Below, piece by piece: positions 8,496 through 16,743 of a DNA stretch of 64,000 bases. The notes under the pieces are model-generated. The model saw nothing but the letters and a program-made list of their open reading frames with translations. It was not told the DNA's origin and searched no databases. A program made the position numbers and the translations under genes. Source of the stretch: Saccharopolyspora_D taberi (GTDB lineage Bacteria; Actinomycetota; Actinomycetes; Mycobacteriales; Pseudonocardiaceae). Numbering within the stretch: the first letter of the stretch is position 1; the number at the start of each line of letters is the position of its first letter. Location: the NCBI RefSeq assembly GCF_039534165.1, contig NZ_BAAAUX010000014.1:744001-808000 (forward strand), in the 5' to 3' direction.

Positions 8496-10085
8496 ATGAC
8501 CGTCGTCGATCTGACCGCGGACGTTTTCGTCGCGGGTGGTGGACCCGCGGCGACCTGGGCCGCGCTCAAGGCGGCCGAGGCCGGCGCGGACGTCGTCCTC
8601 GCCGACAAGGGCTACTGCGGCACCAGCGGTGCCACCGCGTCCTCCGGGACCGGAGTCTGGTACGTGCCACCGGAATCCGCCGCCCGGGACGCGGCGATGG
8701 CCGAGCGGGAAGCGCTGGGCGGGTACCTGTCCGACCGGCGCTGGATGCGCCGCGTGCTCGACCGGACCTACACGGCGATCAACGAGCTCGCCGGTACCGG
8801 GCGCTACCCCTTCCCCGTCGGGCCGGACGGCGCCGAGCTGCGGACAGGCTTGCAGGGCCCCGAATACATGCGGCGGATGCGCGCCTGGATCCGGCGGGCA
8901 GGGGTGCGGATCCTCGACCACAGCCCGGTGACCGAACTGCTCACCGACGGCCAGGGCGCGGTCGCCGGTGCCGCCGGGTACCGGCGGCAGGCCGAACAGC
9001 GCTACCGGGTTCGCGCCGGTGCGGTGGTGCTGGCCACCGGCGGTTGCGCGTTCCTGTCCAAGGCGCTCGGCTGCGACGTCAACACCGGTGACGGCGCGCT
9101 GTTCGCGGCCGAGGTGGGCGCGGAACTGTCCGGCATGGAGTTCTCCAACGCCTACGGAATCGCGCCGGAACACACCTCGGTCACCAAGACCGCCTTCTAC
9201 AACTACGCGACGTTCTACCGCGGCGACGGAACCGTACTCGAAGGAGCGGGCAGCCAGCGCGGCCGCTCCGTGATCGCGAAAACGCTGCTGCACGAGAAGG
9301 TGTACTGCCGGCTCGACCTGGCCGACGAGGCAGCCCGCCGGGCGATGCGGCTCGCGCAGCCGAACTTCTTCCTCACCTTCGACCGCATGGGCGTCGACCC
9401 GTTCACCGACCTGTTCGCGGTGACCCTGCTCGCCGAGGGAACCGTTCGCGGCACCGGCGGAATCCGGATCACCGATGACGACTGCTCGACCACCGTGCCG
9501 GGGCTCTACGCGGCGGGCGACGCCGCCACCCGCGAGCTGATCTGCGGCGGCTTCACCGGCGGCGGCAGCCGCAACGCAGCATGGGCGATCTCCTCGGGCA
9601 CCTGGGCCGGTTCGGCTGCGGCTGCCCACGCGCGCTCGCTCGGCCGCAGGGCCGACGGCCGCCGCCTGCGGGCTGCGGGGCGGGCCGGACTGCGGCCGAC
9701 CGGGAAACCGGCGCGCGCGGACGAGATCGGCGAGATCGTCGCCGAAGTGCAGGACGAAGTCCTCCCCTACGACAAGAACTACCTGCGCAGCGGCGACAAG
9801 CTGCGCGAATCGCTGACCGTCCTGGACTCCGCCTGGTCGCGGCTGCGGACCTCGCTCCACGGCGAGGGGGTGCACGAGGTGCGGGCGCGCCAGGCGGCGG
9901 CGATGGTCGCGCACGCCCGGTGGATGTACACCTCGGCGCTGGCGCGAACCGAGACCCGCGGGATGGCCAAGCGGCTGGACTTCCCCGGGCAGGACCCCGC
10001 CCAGCGGCACCGCACCGTCTCCGGCGGGCTCGACACCGTGTGGACGCGCGCCGAAGCGCGGGAGGACGCGGAGGTGGCGGTGTGA
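8496..10085 (+). CDS. FAD-dependent fumarate reductase/AprA-type flavoprotein
   Basis: Flavoprotein of the fumarate reductase/succinate dehydrogenase/adenylylsulfate reductase alpha-subunit family, 529 residues. The dinucleotide-binding GGGPAATWAA lies at residues 14-23, and a second FAD motif, GLYAAGDAATREL, ends with GGFTGGGSRNAAWA in the C-terminal third. ATG follows AAAGGGG. The stop overlaps the start of a two-cluster ferredoxin (GTGA), so the pair forms one enzyme resembling AprAB in architecture. Next come a sulfatase and its activating enzyme, and sulfonate transport lies close by, so a role in oxidising or reducing a sulfur compound is plausible. The reaction is unknown; authentic APS reductase activity is not shown by the sequence. 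Confidence 0.8.
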   Translation: MTVVDLTADVFVAGGGPAATWAALKAAEAGADVVLADKGYCGTSGATASSGTGVWYVPPESAARDAAMAEREALGGYLSDRRWMRRVLDRTYTAINELAGTGRYPFPVGPDGAELRTGLQGPEYMRRMRAWIRRAGVRILDHSPVTELLTDGQGAVAGAAGYRRQAEQRYRVRAGAVVLATGGCAFLSKALGCDVNTGDGALFAAEVGAELSGMEFSNAYGIAPEHTSVTKTAFYNYATFYRGDGTVLEGAGSQRGRSVIAKTLLHEKVYCRLDLADEAARRAMRLAQPNFFLTFDRMGVDPFTDLFAVTLLAEGTVRGTGGIRITDDDCSTTVPGLYAAGDAATRELICGGFTGGGSRNAAWAISSGTWAGSAAAAHARSLGRRADGRRLRAAGRAGLRPTGKPARADEIGEIVAEVQDEVLPYDKNYLRSGDKLRESLTVLDSAWSRLRTSLHGEGVHEVRARQAAAMVAHARWMYTSALARTETRGMAKRLDFPGQDPAQRHRTVSGGLDTVWTRAEAREDAEVAV

Positions 10086-10438
10086 TCGAGCTGGTCTCCG
10101 CGCAGCGCTGCATCGCCTGCGACAAGTGCATCAAGGTCTGCCCGACCAACGTCTTCGATCGCGGCCCGGACGGTGTTCCGGTCGTGGCCCGCCACGACGA
10201 CTGCCAGACCTGCTTCCAGTGCGAGGCCAACTGCCCCGTCGACGCGCTGTTCGTGGCGCCCTACACCCATCCCGTTCCGGACAACACCACCGCGCACGAC
10301 GCCGATGCCCTCGCCGAGACCGGGCTGCTGGGCAGCTACCGCGAGCGAATCGGCTGGGGCCGGGGGCGCACGCCCGGTTCCCGGTCCGCCATCGGGCCCG
10401 CGCTGGACCCGGCCGGGGCGAACGTCATCACCTCCTGA
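10082..10438 (+). CDS. Two [4Fe-4S] ferredoxin (AprB-like partner of the flavoprotein)
   Basis: Small iron-sulfur protein of 118 residues. Cluster 1 cysteines are C10, C13, C16, C20 (CIACDKCIKVCP) and cluster 2 cysteines are C41, C44, C47, C51 (CQTCFQCEANCP), both followed by proline as in bacterial 2[4Fe-4S] ferredoxins. A C-terminal tail of about 55 residues lacks cysteines and may wrap the flavoprotein, as the AprB tail does (inference). The GTG start at 10082 overlaps the upstream stop by 4 bp, indicating translational coupling with the flavoprotein gene. Confidence 0.86.
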   Translation: MIELVSAQRCIACDKCIKVCPTNVFDRGPDGVPVVARHDDCQTCFQCEANCPVDALFVAPYTHPVPDNTTAHDADALAETGLLGSYRERIGWGRGRTPGSRSAIGPALDPAGANVITS

Positions 10439-10504
10439 CACGACCGGACGCCGACGTCGCCGCCCGTCGTGAGTGATCCGATTGGACAGCGAAGGGAAAC
10501 CTCC

Positions 10505-11908
10505 ATGTCAGACGGAACGACCGGACGGCACGCCGAGGTCAGCCGCCGCGGCGTGCTCAAGGGGTCCGCGGTGATCACGACCGCGGCCGCGCTGCCGGGA
10601 GTCCTCGGCTCCGCCCAGGCCGCTGCGGCCGGGAACCGCCCGAACGTCCTGGTGATCGTCACCGACGACCAGCCGAAGGAAACCGACTGGGCCACGAAGA
10701 AGACCCGCGACTGGCTGGCCGGTCGCGGCGTGGAGTTCACCCAGGCCCACTCCACCACTCCCCTGTGCGCGCCGTCCCGCTCGTCGATCTTCTCCGGCCG
10801 GTACGCGCACAACCACGGCGTCCGCGACAACGGCCACGCCTACAACCTCGACCAGAACACCACCGTGCAGCGCCACCTCAAGCAGGCCGGGTACCGGACC
10901 GGCCTGTTCGGCAAGTACCTGAACTCCTGGCAGATCGCGGACAACCCGCCGCACTTCGAGGAGTGGGCGCTGCTCCAGCCCGGCTACGTCGACGGCACCT
11001 ACAACGACAACGGCACCGTGCGGCAGATCCCCGGTTACACCACCGACGTGATCGCCGAGCGGACGCTGGCGTTCCTGGACAAGTCGGCCACCGACGACCG
11101 CCCGTGGTTCGCCTACGTCTCCCCGTACGCGCCGCACGGGCCGAACACCCCCGAGGCCGACTACGCCGAAACCCCGGTTCCGGAGTGGGAGGGCAGGCCC
11201 TCGGTCCCCGAACCCGACAGGGCCGACAAACCGGTCTACGTGCAGAACGCCGCCAACACGCCCGCCGACGGACAGGCGGTGCGCCAGCGGCAGCTGCGCA
11301 CGCTGCTCAGCGTCGACGACGCGGTCAAGGCGTTCCACGACAAGCTGGCCCAGCTCGGCCAGCTGGAGAACACGCTGGTGATCTACGTCGCCGACAACGG
11401 TTTCCACTGGGCCGACCACGGTCTGCTGGGCAAGGCCGCGCCCTACCGGCCCGCGCACGAGATCCCGCTGTACGTGTCCTGGCCCGCCGGTGGTCTGGGC
11501 TCCGGTGCTTCCGACGACCGGATCGTGGGCAACATCGACATCGCCCCGACCATCCTGCACGCCGCGGGCGTCCAGCCGGACACCCCGCAGGACGGCAGGT
11601 CGCTGCTCTCGGACTTCAGGCGCGACCACATCCTGACCGAGTGGTGGAAGGCCGGGACCAACGGGCCCAAGGACACGTGGGCGTCCTACGTGGGCACCGA
11701 CAAGCAGTACGTCGAGTACTACGATCTGCACACCGACGAGAGCGGTCAGGAGGTCGGCACCGGGCGCGTGACGTTCCGGGAGTACTACGACCTGGCCGCC
11801 GACCCGTACCAGCTGACCAACAAGCTCTACCAGGCCACGCCGGAGGACGAGCAGCGGCTGGGGATCCCCCAGCTCGCGAGCAGGCTCGCGGCCGACCGCA
11901 GGAGCTGA
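10505..11908 (+). CDS. Secreted sulfatase (type I, formylglycine-dependent)
   Basis: Hydrolyses sulfate esters to release sulfate outside the cell. 467 residues from ATG at 10505; an upstream GTG at 10469 would spoil the signal sequence. A Tat signal (SRRGVLKG, then a hydrophobic run to AQAAAAG) ends near residue 43. The signature CAPSR at 88-92 places C88 as the residue converted to formylglycine, and metal-binding D54/D55 lie in VTDD. The alkaline-phosphatase-like fold continues through DNGFHWADHG. The next gene encodes the formylglycine-generating enzyme. The natural substrate could be an aryl, choline or carbohydrate sulfate; sequence alone does not decide. Confidence 0.92.
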   Translation: MSDGTTGRHAEVSRRGVLKGSAVITTAAALPGVLGSAQAAAAGNRPNVLVIVTDDQPKETDWATKKTRDWLAGRGVEFTQAHSTTPLCAPSRSSIFSGRYAHNHGVRDNGHAYNLDQNTTVQRHLKQAGYRTGLFGKYLNSWQIADNPPHFEEWALLQPGYVDGTYNDNGTVRQIPGYTTDVIAERTLAFLDKSATDDRPWFAYVSPYAPHGPNTPEADYAETPVPEWEGRPSVPEPDRADKPVYVQNAANTPADGQAVRQRQLRTLLSVDDAVKAFHDKLAQLGQLENTLVIYVADNGFHWADHGLLGKAAPYRPAHEIPLYVSWPAGGLGSGASDDRIVGNIDIAPTILHAAGVQPDTPQDGRSLLSDFRRDHILTEWWKAGTNGPKDTWASYVGTDKQYVEYYDLHTDESGQEVGTGRVTFREYYDLAADPYQLTNKLYQATPEDEQRLGIPQLASRLAADRRS

Positions 11909-11925
11909 AACCGCACCGTCCCGGG

Positions 11926-11957
11926 CCGCCCTCGTGCCGAACCGGCATGGGGGGCGG
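11926..11957 (+). terminator. Imperfect hairpin between the sulfatase and FGE genes
   Basis: Stem made of CCGCCC/GGGCGG and an inner TGCCG/CGGCA around an AAC loop, with a 3-nt internal bulge on each side. It begins 18 bp after the sulfatase stop. There is no T-run, so it may act as a partial terminator or as an mRNA stabiliser that lowers expression of the downstream gene. Confidence 0.4.
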
Positions 11958-11980
11958 TCCCCTGCTGGAGGAGTTCGCGC

Positions 11981-12907
11981 ATGACCGGGTCGTGCTGCAC
12001 CCCCGGCCGCGACGCGCACGGCGTCGCGGCCTCCCCGGCGATCCGCTCGCCGAAGCCTCGCCACAACCGGATGGCGGCCCTGCCGGGCGGCCGGTTCCGG
12101 ATGGGCACCGAGGACGACGTGGGGTATCCGGCCGACGGCGAGGGGCCGGTCCGGGAGGTCGAGCTGGCCCCCTTCGCCATCGAGACCACCACGGTGACCA
12201 ACGCGCAGTTCGCCACCTTCGTCAAGGACTCCGGGTACGTCACGGAGGCGGAGCGCTTCGAGTTCTCCTTCGTGTTCGCCGGTTTCCTCGATCCGCGGCT
12301 GGAACGCGCCTCCGCGGTGGTGCACGCGGCGCCCTGGTGGCGCGCGGTCGCCGGGGCGTTCTGGAAGGCGCCCGAAGGGCCGGGGTCCGACATCACCAAG
12401 CGCCAGAACCATCCCGTCGTGCACGTCTCCTGGAACGACGCGACCGCCTACTGCGAGTGGGCCGGCGTCCGCCTTCCCACCGAGGCGGAATGGGAGTACG
12501 CCGCACGAGGCGGCCTCGACCAGCGCCGCTACCCCTGGGGCGACGAGTTCACGCCCGGTGGCCGCTACCAGGCCAACACCTGGCAGGGCGACTTCCCCGG
12601 CGTGAACACCGGCGAGGACGGCTACCTGGGCACGGCACCGGTGAAGTCCTTCCGCCCCAACGGTTTCGGCCTGCACAACGTCGTCGGCAACGTCTGGGAG
12701 TGGTGCGCCGACTGGTTCAGCCGGGACTTCCACGTCACCGGCCCGCGCAGCAACCCGACCGGTCCGGAGGACGGCACCGCGCGCGTGATGCGCGGCGGTT
12801 CGCACCTGTGCCACGACTCCTACTGCAACCGCTACCGCGTCGCCGCCCGGAGCTCCAACACGCCCGACAGTTCGGCGGGCAACATCGGCTTTCGCGTGGC
12901 GCGGTGA
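11981..12907 (+). CDS. Formylglycine-generating enzyme (sulfatase-modifying factor)
   Basis: Copper-dependent oxidase that converts the CxPxR cysteine of sulfatases into C-alpha-formylglycine. 308 residues of the SUMF1 fold: TNAQFATFVKDSG near residue 73, LPTEAEWEYAARGG (165-178), NVWEWCADWF (237-246), and the active-site pair C277/C282 in HLCHDSYCNRYR, the same five-residue spacing as in Streptomyces coelicolor FGE. Both cysteines are present, so it should be active on the CAPSR motif of the sulfatase just upstream. ATG at 11981 follows GGAGGAG. The first 30 residues are variable. It ends facing a strong bidirectional terminator. Confidence 0.94.
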   Translation: MTGSCCTPGRDAHGVAASPAIRSPKPRHNRMAALPGGRFRMGTEDDVGYPADGEGPVREVELAPFAIETTTVTNAQFATFVKDSGYVTEAERFEFSFVFAGFLDPRLERASAVVHAAPWWRAVAGAFWKAPEGPGSDITKRQNHPVVHVSWNDATAYCEWAGVRLPTEAEWEYAARGGLDQRRYPWGDEFTPGGRYQANTWQGDFPGVNTGEDGYLGTAPVKSFRPNGFGLHNVVGNVWEWCADWFSRDFHVTGPRSNPTGPEDGTARVMRGGSHLCHDSYCNRYRVAARSSNTPDSSAGNIGFRVAR

Positions 12908-12910
12908 AAA

Positions 12911-12952
12911 CGCGGTTGCTTGGAGCGACTGACGCCACTCCAAGCAACCGCG
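12911..12952. terminator. Bidirectional intrinsic terminator between convergent operons
   Basis: Perfect 15-bp inverted repeat CGCGGTTGCTTGGAG / CTCCAAGCAACCGCG around a 12-nt loop. It lies between the convergent ends of the FGE gene (12907) and the ABC permease gene (12969), so it can serve both strands. Confidence 0.85.
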
Positions 12953-12968
12953 CACGGCAACTTCAGCT

Positions 12969-13847
12969 TTAGGCCCGCCACCGGGACAAGCGCCGCTCGG
13001 CCAGAACCAGCGCCTGGTTGAAACCGAGCCCCAGCAACGAGATCGTGATGATCCCGGCGTACATCTCGGGCACCTGGAAGTTGAACTGCGAAGCGTTGAT
13101 CAGGTACCCGAGCCCCGCCCTCGCCCCGACCATCTCCGCGGCGACCAGCACCAGGATCGAGTTCGCCCCCGCCAGCCGGATCCCGGTGAACACCGTGGGC
13201 ACCACGGCGGGCAGCACCACCTTGTAGAACAAGGGGAACGGCGTGAAGCCCATCGACCGGGCCGACTTGATCAGCAACGGATCCACGGTGCGCACGCCGC
13301 TGATCGTGTTCAGCAGGATCGGCCAGGTGCACGCGAACACGATCAGCGACACCTTCGAGGTCTCGCCGAGGCCGAGCAGCAGCACGAACACCGGCAGCAG
13401 CGCCAGAGCGGCGGTGTTGCGGAACAGTTCCAGCAGCGGGTTGAGCAGATCGCTGACCACCCGGTACCAGCCGATCACCACCCCGAGGGGAACCGCGACG
13501 GCCACGGCGATCAGGAATCCCGCCAGCGACCGCGCGAGGCTGGCGCCGAGGTGTTCCCACAGCTGACCGTCCGCGGCCAGCTCCCACCAGGTCCCGACCA
13601 CCTCGCTGAACGGCGGCAGGAAGATGCTGTCGACCAGCCCGATCCGCGGCGCGAGCTCCCAGACGAGCAGGAACAGCACGATCCCGGCCGTCGCCTTGAA
13701 CACTCGGCCCGCTCCCGCGCGGGTGCGCGGAACGGCCCGCGCGACTCCATCGCGCCGCACCGGGGCGCCGGCCGACTCCGGAGTATTGGAGAGCTCCGGA
13801 GCACTGGCGGACTTCGGGGTGTCGGCGAACTTCGTGGTGTCAGCCAA
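12969..13847 (-). CDS. ABC transporter permease, sulfonate/taurine/nitrate type
   Basis: Inner-membrane channel subunit of an SsuC/TauC-like importer, 292 residues. About six membrane segments follow residue 50; the EAA-like cytoplasmic loop with the conserved glycine lies in SARSMGFTPFPLFYKVVLPAV. The N-terminal 45 residues are low complexity, built from degenerate ADTPKSA/SNTPESAGA repeats visible in the DNA as short direct repeats, which is unusual for the family. It starts 8 bp inside the end of the ATPase gene. It is the last gene of a seven-gene operon and is followed by the terminator at 12911-12952. Aliphatic sulfonates are the likeliest cargo given the sulfatase nearby; nitrate or pyrimidine precursors are alternatives. 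Confidence 0.87.
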   Translation of the reverse strand: MADTTKFADTPKSASAPELSNTPESAGAPVRRDGVARAVPRTRAGAGRVFKATAGIVLFLLVWELAPRIGLVDSIFLPPFSEVVGTWWELAADGQLWEHLGASLARSLAGFLIAVAVAVPLGVVIGWYRVVSDLLNPLLELFRNTAALALLPVFVLLLGLGETSKVSLIVFACTWPILLNTISGVRTVDPLLIKSARSMGFTPFPLFYKVVLPAVVPTVFTGIRLAGANSILVLVAAEMVGARAGLGYLINASQFNFQVPEMYAGIITISLLGLGFNQALVLAERRLSRWRA

Positions 13848-14646
13848 CTTCGGCCACCTCCTCGGCGCGGGCCCGCCCCGTCTCGGAGCGCAGCAGGTTC
13901 CAGATCTCGTGCCGGTAGTGCGCGAACTCCGGCTCCGACCGCAGGTCCTCGCGTTCGCGGCGGTTCCCCAGGTCGACCTCGACGACGTCCTTGACCGTGC
14001 CCGGCCGGGACGTCAGCACCGCCACCCGCTGCCCGAGGAACACGGCCTCGTCGATGCCGTGGGTGATGAACACGATCGTCTTGCCGGTGCGTTCCCAGAT
14101 CCGCAGCAGTTCCTCCTGCAGCAGGTCCCGGGTCTGGGCGTCGAGCGCGGCGAACGGTTCGTCCATGAGCAGCACCTCCGGGTCGAAGGCCAGGCTGCGC
14201 GCGATGGCCACGCGCTGCTTCATCCCGCCGGAGAGCTGGTGCGGGTAGTGGTTCTCGAAGCCGGACAGTCCGACCAGCTCCAGGTACTCGCGAGCACGTT
14301 CGCGGCGCTGCGACTTGGGAACCTGCTTGGCCTCCAGTCCGAACTCGACGTTGCCCTGCGCCGTGCGCCAGGGCAGCAGCGCGTACTGCTGGAACACCAC
14401 GCCCCGGTCCAGCCCGGGCCCGGTGATGGGCTGCCCGTCGAGCCGGATCTCACCGCTGGTCGGCAGGTCCAGCCCGGCCAGCAGGTCCAGCATGGTCGAC
14501 TTCCCCGAACCGCTCGGGCCGACGATCACCGCCAGCTCGCCGGACCCGATCCGCAGGTCGATCCCGCTCAGCGCGGTGACCTCGCCGTCGTTCCCGCCGC
14601 GCACCGGGAACTTCTTGGTCACTTGGTCGAAGGTGATGGTGGTCAT
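13840..14646 (-). CDS. ABC transporter ATPase, sulfonate/taurine/nitrate type
   Basis: Energising subunit of the SsuABC/TauABC-like importer, 268 residues. Walker A is GPSGSGKS at 43-50, the ABC signature is LSGGMKQR, Walker B is VLLMDEP, and the switch histidine lies in VFITHGID. The family-typical DAQTR loop follows Walker B. It overlaps the permease gene by 8 bp and follows the binding-protein gene by 26 bp, so the three are co-transcribed. Confidence 0.93.
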   Translation of the reverse strand: MTTITFDQVTKKFPVRGGNDGEVTALSGIDLRIGSGELAVIVGPSGSGKSTMLDLLAGLDLPTSGEIRLDGQPITGPGLDRGVVFQQYALLPWRTAQGNVEFGLEAKQVPKSQRRERAREYLELVGLSGFENHYPHQLSGGMKQRVAIARSLAFDPEVLLMDEPFAALDAQTRDLLQEELLRIWERTGKTIVFITHGIDEAVFLGQRVAVLTSRPGTVKDVVEVDLGNRREREDLRSEPEFAHYRHEIWNLLRSETGRARAEEVAEVG

Positions 14647-14672
14647 GGATCTCCGATCCCCCCGCTCGCCGC

Positions 14673-15710
14673 TCAGAAGGGGTTGAACTCGTTGGTGTAG
14701 AGCCGGGCGACGTCGAGCCGGCCGGGCGGCACCCGGCCGTCCTTGACCGAGCGCTCCAGCCAGGTGCCGAACTCGCGGTCGGCGATCCGCCCGCCCGGCC
14801 CGGCCACGCCGGTGGACCTCCAGTACGGCACCGACGAGGTGTCCTCGTTGCGCCCGCGCCGCCGGATGATCTCGGTGAAGCGGGCGGCGACCTCCTCGCG
14901 CGGGCGGGTCTGCGCCCAGTGCACCGCCCGGGCCACCCCCGCGACCAGGGTCCTGGTCGTGGTCGGGTTGGCCGCGATGAACTCCTCCCGCAGGACGTAG
15001 CAGCCCGCGGTGAACGCGCCCAGCAGGTCGAAGTCGGTGAACACGGGCTGGATCCCGCCGCGCGCGATGGCCTTCTCCCGCCGGATGTCCGACAGCACGG
15101 ACACGTCGAGCTGGCCGGAGCGCAACGCCTGCTCGGCGCTGACCGGCGGGACCACGACCAGCTGCACGGAGCGGATCTCCTCCTCGCTGAGGCCGCCCTG
15201 CTCCAGGTAGATGGCCAGCACGTCCTCGTGGTGCGCGCCGAGGGTGTTGACCCCGACCTTCTTGCCGATGAAGTCGCGGGGCCCGCGGATCGGGCTTCCC
15301 TCCAGCGCGTAGTAGCCGGCCAGGGTGTCGGCGTCGGCGCCGTAGTAGCCGACCACCGCCCGGATCGGCGCGCCCGCCGCGATCAGCCGGACGATCGCCC
15401 CGTTGAAGGCGCCGCCGATGTCGATGTCACCGGTCACCGTGGCCTGGATGTCCTGCGGCCCGCTGGTGGTGTTGCCGATCCACTCCAGCCGCAGGTCGCC
15501 GAGCAGCCCCAGATCGGCCGCCAGCTCCGGGTACAGCACGTCCCCCGACCAGCCCTGGTAGCGGACGACCTTCGTCTCACCGGCCGGGCTCGCGGCACCG
15601 GCCGAACAGCCGCTCAGCACGGTTCCGGTCGCGGTGGCGGCGAGTCCCCAGCGCAGCAGGCTCCGTCTGCTGACCGGTTTCAGGCGTGCGGTGTTGGCCA
15701 TCGGATTCAT
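14673..15710 (-). CDS. ABC transporter substrate-binding lipoprotein, sulfonate/nitrate/taurine type
   Basis: Extracytoplasmic receptor of the SsuA/TauA family, about 345 residues. A twin-arginine lipoprotein signal is visible: SRRSLLRWG, a hydrophobic stretch, and the lipobox LSGC with the acylated cysteine near residue 33. Two periplasmic-binding-protein lobes follow (YQGWSGDVLYPELAADLG; then IGKKVGVNTLGAHHEDVL and VVPPVSAEQALRSGQLD, typical of this family). The start could be ATG at 15710 or 15701. It sits between the amino-acid importer genes and its own ATPase and permease in one operon. Confidence 0.9.
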   Translation of the reverse strand: MNPMANTARLKPVSRRSLLRWGLAATATGTVLSGCSAGAASPAGETKVVRYQGWSGDVLYPELAADLGLLGDLRLEWIGNTTSGPQDIQATVTGDIDIGGAFNGAIVRLIAAGAPIRAVVGYYGADADTLAGYYALEGSPIRGPRDFIGKKVGVNTLGAHHEDVLAIYLEQGGLSEEEIRSVQLVVVPPVSAEQALRSGQLDVSVLSDIRREKAIARGGIQPVFTDFDLLGAFTAGCYVLREEFIAANPTTTRTLVAGVARAVHWAQTRPREEVAARFTEIIRRRGRNEDTSSVPYWRSTGVAGPGGRIADREFGTWLERSVKDGRVPPGRLDVARLYTNEFNPF

Positions 15711-15742
15711 CACTCTCGTGCGTGTTGCGGGTGAACGCGTCG

Positions 15743-16714
15743 TCAGCCGACGGACTTGGGCAGGCCGGGCGGGTTGATCTGCGACGCGGGCAGGGCCTCG
15801 TTGCCGAGGTTCCACCGGCCGAGGACCTCGGCGTAGCGTCCGCCCGCGATCTCGTGGTCGATCGCCCTGGCCAGCGCGGTGACCAGGCCGTTGCCCTTCC
15901 TGGTGGTCGCGGCGATCTGGGCGGGGAACTCGCCGCCGCCCGGCACCGTGCCCACGACCCTGCTCTCGCCGCTGACCGTCGCGTGGTACGACAGCGTCGG
16001 GTTCGGCCCGACGTAGAGGTCGATGCGGCCGGACCGCAGGGCCAGGTAGTAGTCGGCGGAGTTCTCGCCGTAGTACTGGAACTTCACCGGGGCGAGCCCG
16101 GCTGCCCTGTTCCGGGCGTCCCAGTCCAGCAGGATCTTCTCCTGGTTGGTGCCGGAGCTGACCGACACCGTCCTTCCCGCGATGTCCGGCGGGCCCTTGA
16201 CCACCAGCGGGCTGTCCGCCCTGGCCAGGAACGCGACGGTGTCGGTGCGGTAGGTGGCGAAGTCGTAGATCTCCTTGCGCTCCTCGGTCACCGTGATGTT
16301 GGAGAACCCCACGTCGTGCTGACCGCTGCGCACCGACAGGAAGATGTTCTCCCAGGAGGTCGGCTGGAGTTCGAGCCGCAGGCCGAGCACGTCGGCGACG
16401 AGCTGGGCGACGTCGATCTCGACGCCGATCACGGTCCTGTCGTCGTCGGCGCGGAAGCTCAGCGGCGGCGAGCCCTGCCCGCTCACGCTGACCACCAGCG
16501 TTCCCCGGTTCCGGATCTCCGGCGGCACCAGGTTCGCGATCTCCTCGACCTTCTGCGCGCGGACGCGGTTCTGCTCGGGGCTGGTGTTGACGCGGCCGGG
16601 CTGGTTGGGGTTCTCGGCGGTTTTCGGCGCCACTTCCGCGGTGCAGGAGGAAAGCACGGCGGTGGCAGCGGCGAAGACGGCCGGGAGCAGCAGTGTCCTT
16701 CTTCGGATCGGCAT
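15743..16714 (-). CDS. Polar amino-acid ABC transporter substrate-binding lipoprotein
   Basis: Family 3 solute-binding protein, 323 residues, with signal MPIRRRTLLLP and lipobox LSSC (C near 24). The family motif FSNITVTEERKEIYDFA and the GTNQEKILLDWDA hinge segment are present. About 45 residues between the lipid anchor and the domain are a flexible linker. It is followed 32 bp later by the sulfonate-type receptor gene, so two receptors are encoded in tandem in one operon. Given the sulfur setting it may take up cystine or another sulfur amino acid; that is inference. Confidence 0.88.
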   Translation of the reverse strand: MPIRRRTLLLPAVFAAATAVLSSCTAEVAPKTAENPNQPGRVNTSPEQNRVRAQKVEEIANLVPPEIRNRGTLVVSVSGQGSPPLSFRADDDRTVIGVEIDVAQLVADVLGLRLELQPTSWENIFLSVRSGQHDVGFSNITVTEERKEIYDFATYRTDTVAFLARADSPLVVKGPPDIAGRTVSVSSGTNQEKILLDWDARNRAAGLAPVKFQYYGENSADYYLALRSGRIDLYVGPNPTLSYHATVSGESRVVGTVPGGGEFPAQIAATTRKGNGLVTALARAIDHEIAGGRYAEVLGRWNLGNEALPASQINPPGLPKSVG

Positions 16715-16743
16715 CGGATCGGTCTCCTCGGTTGTGCCGGGGT

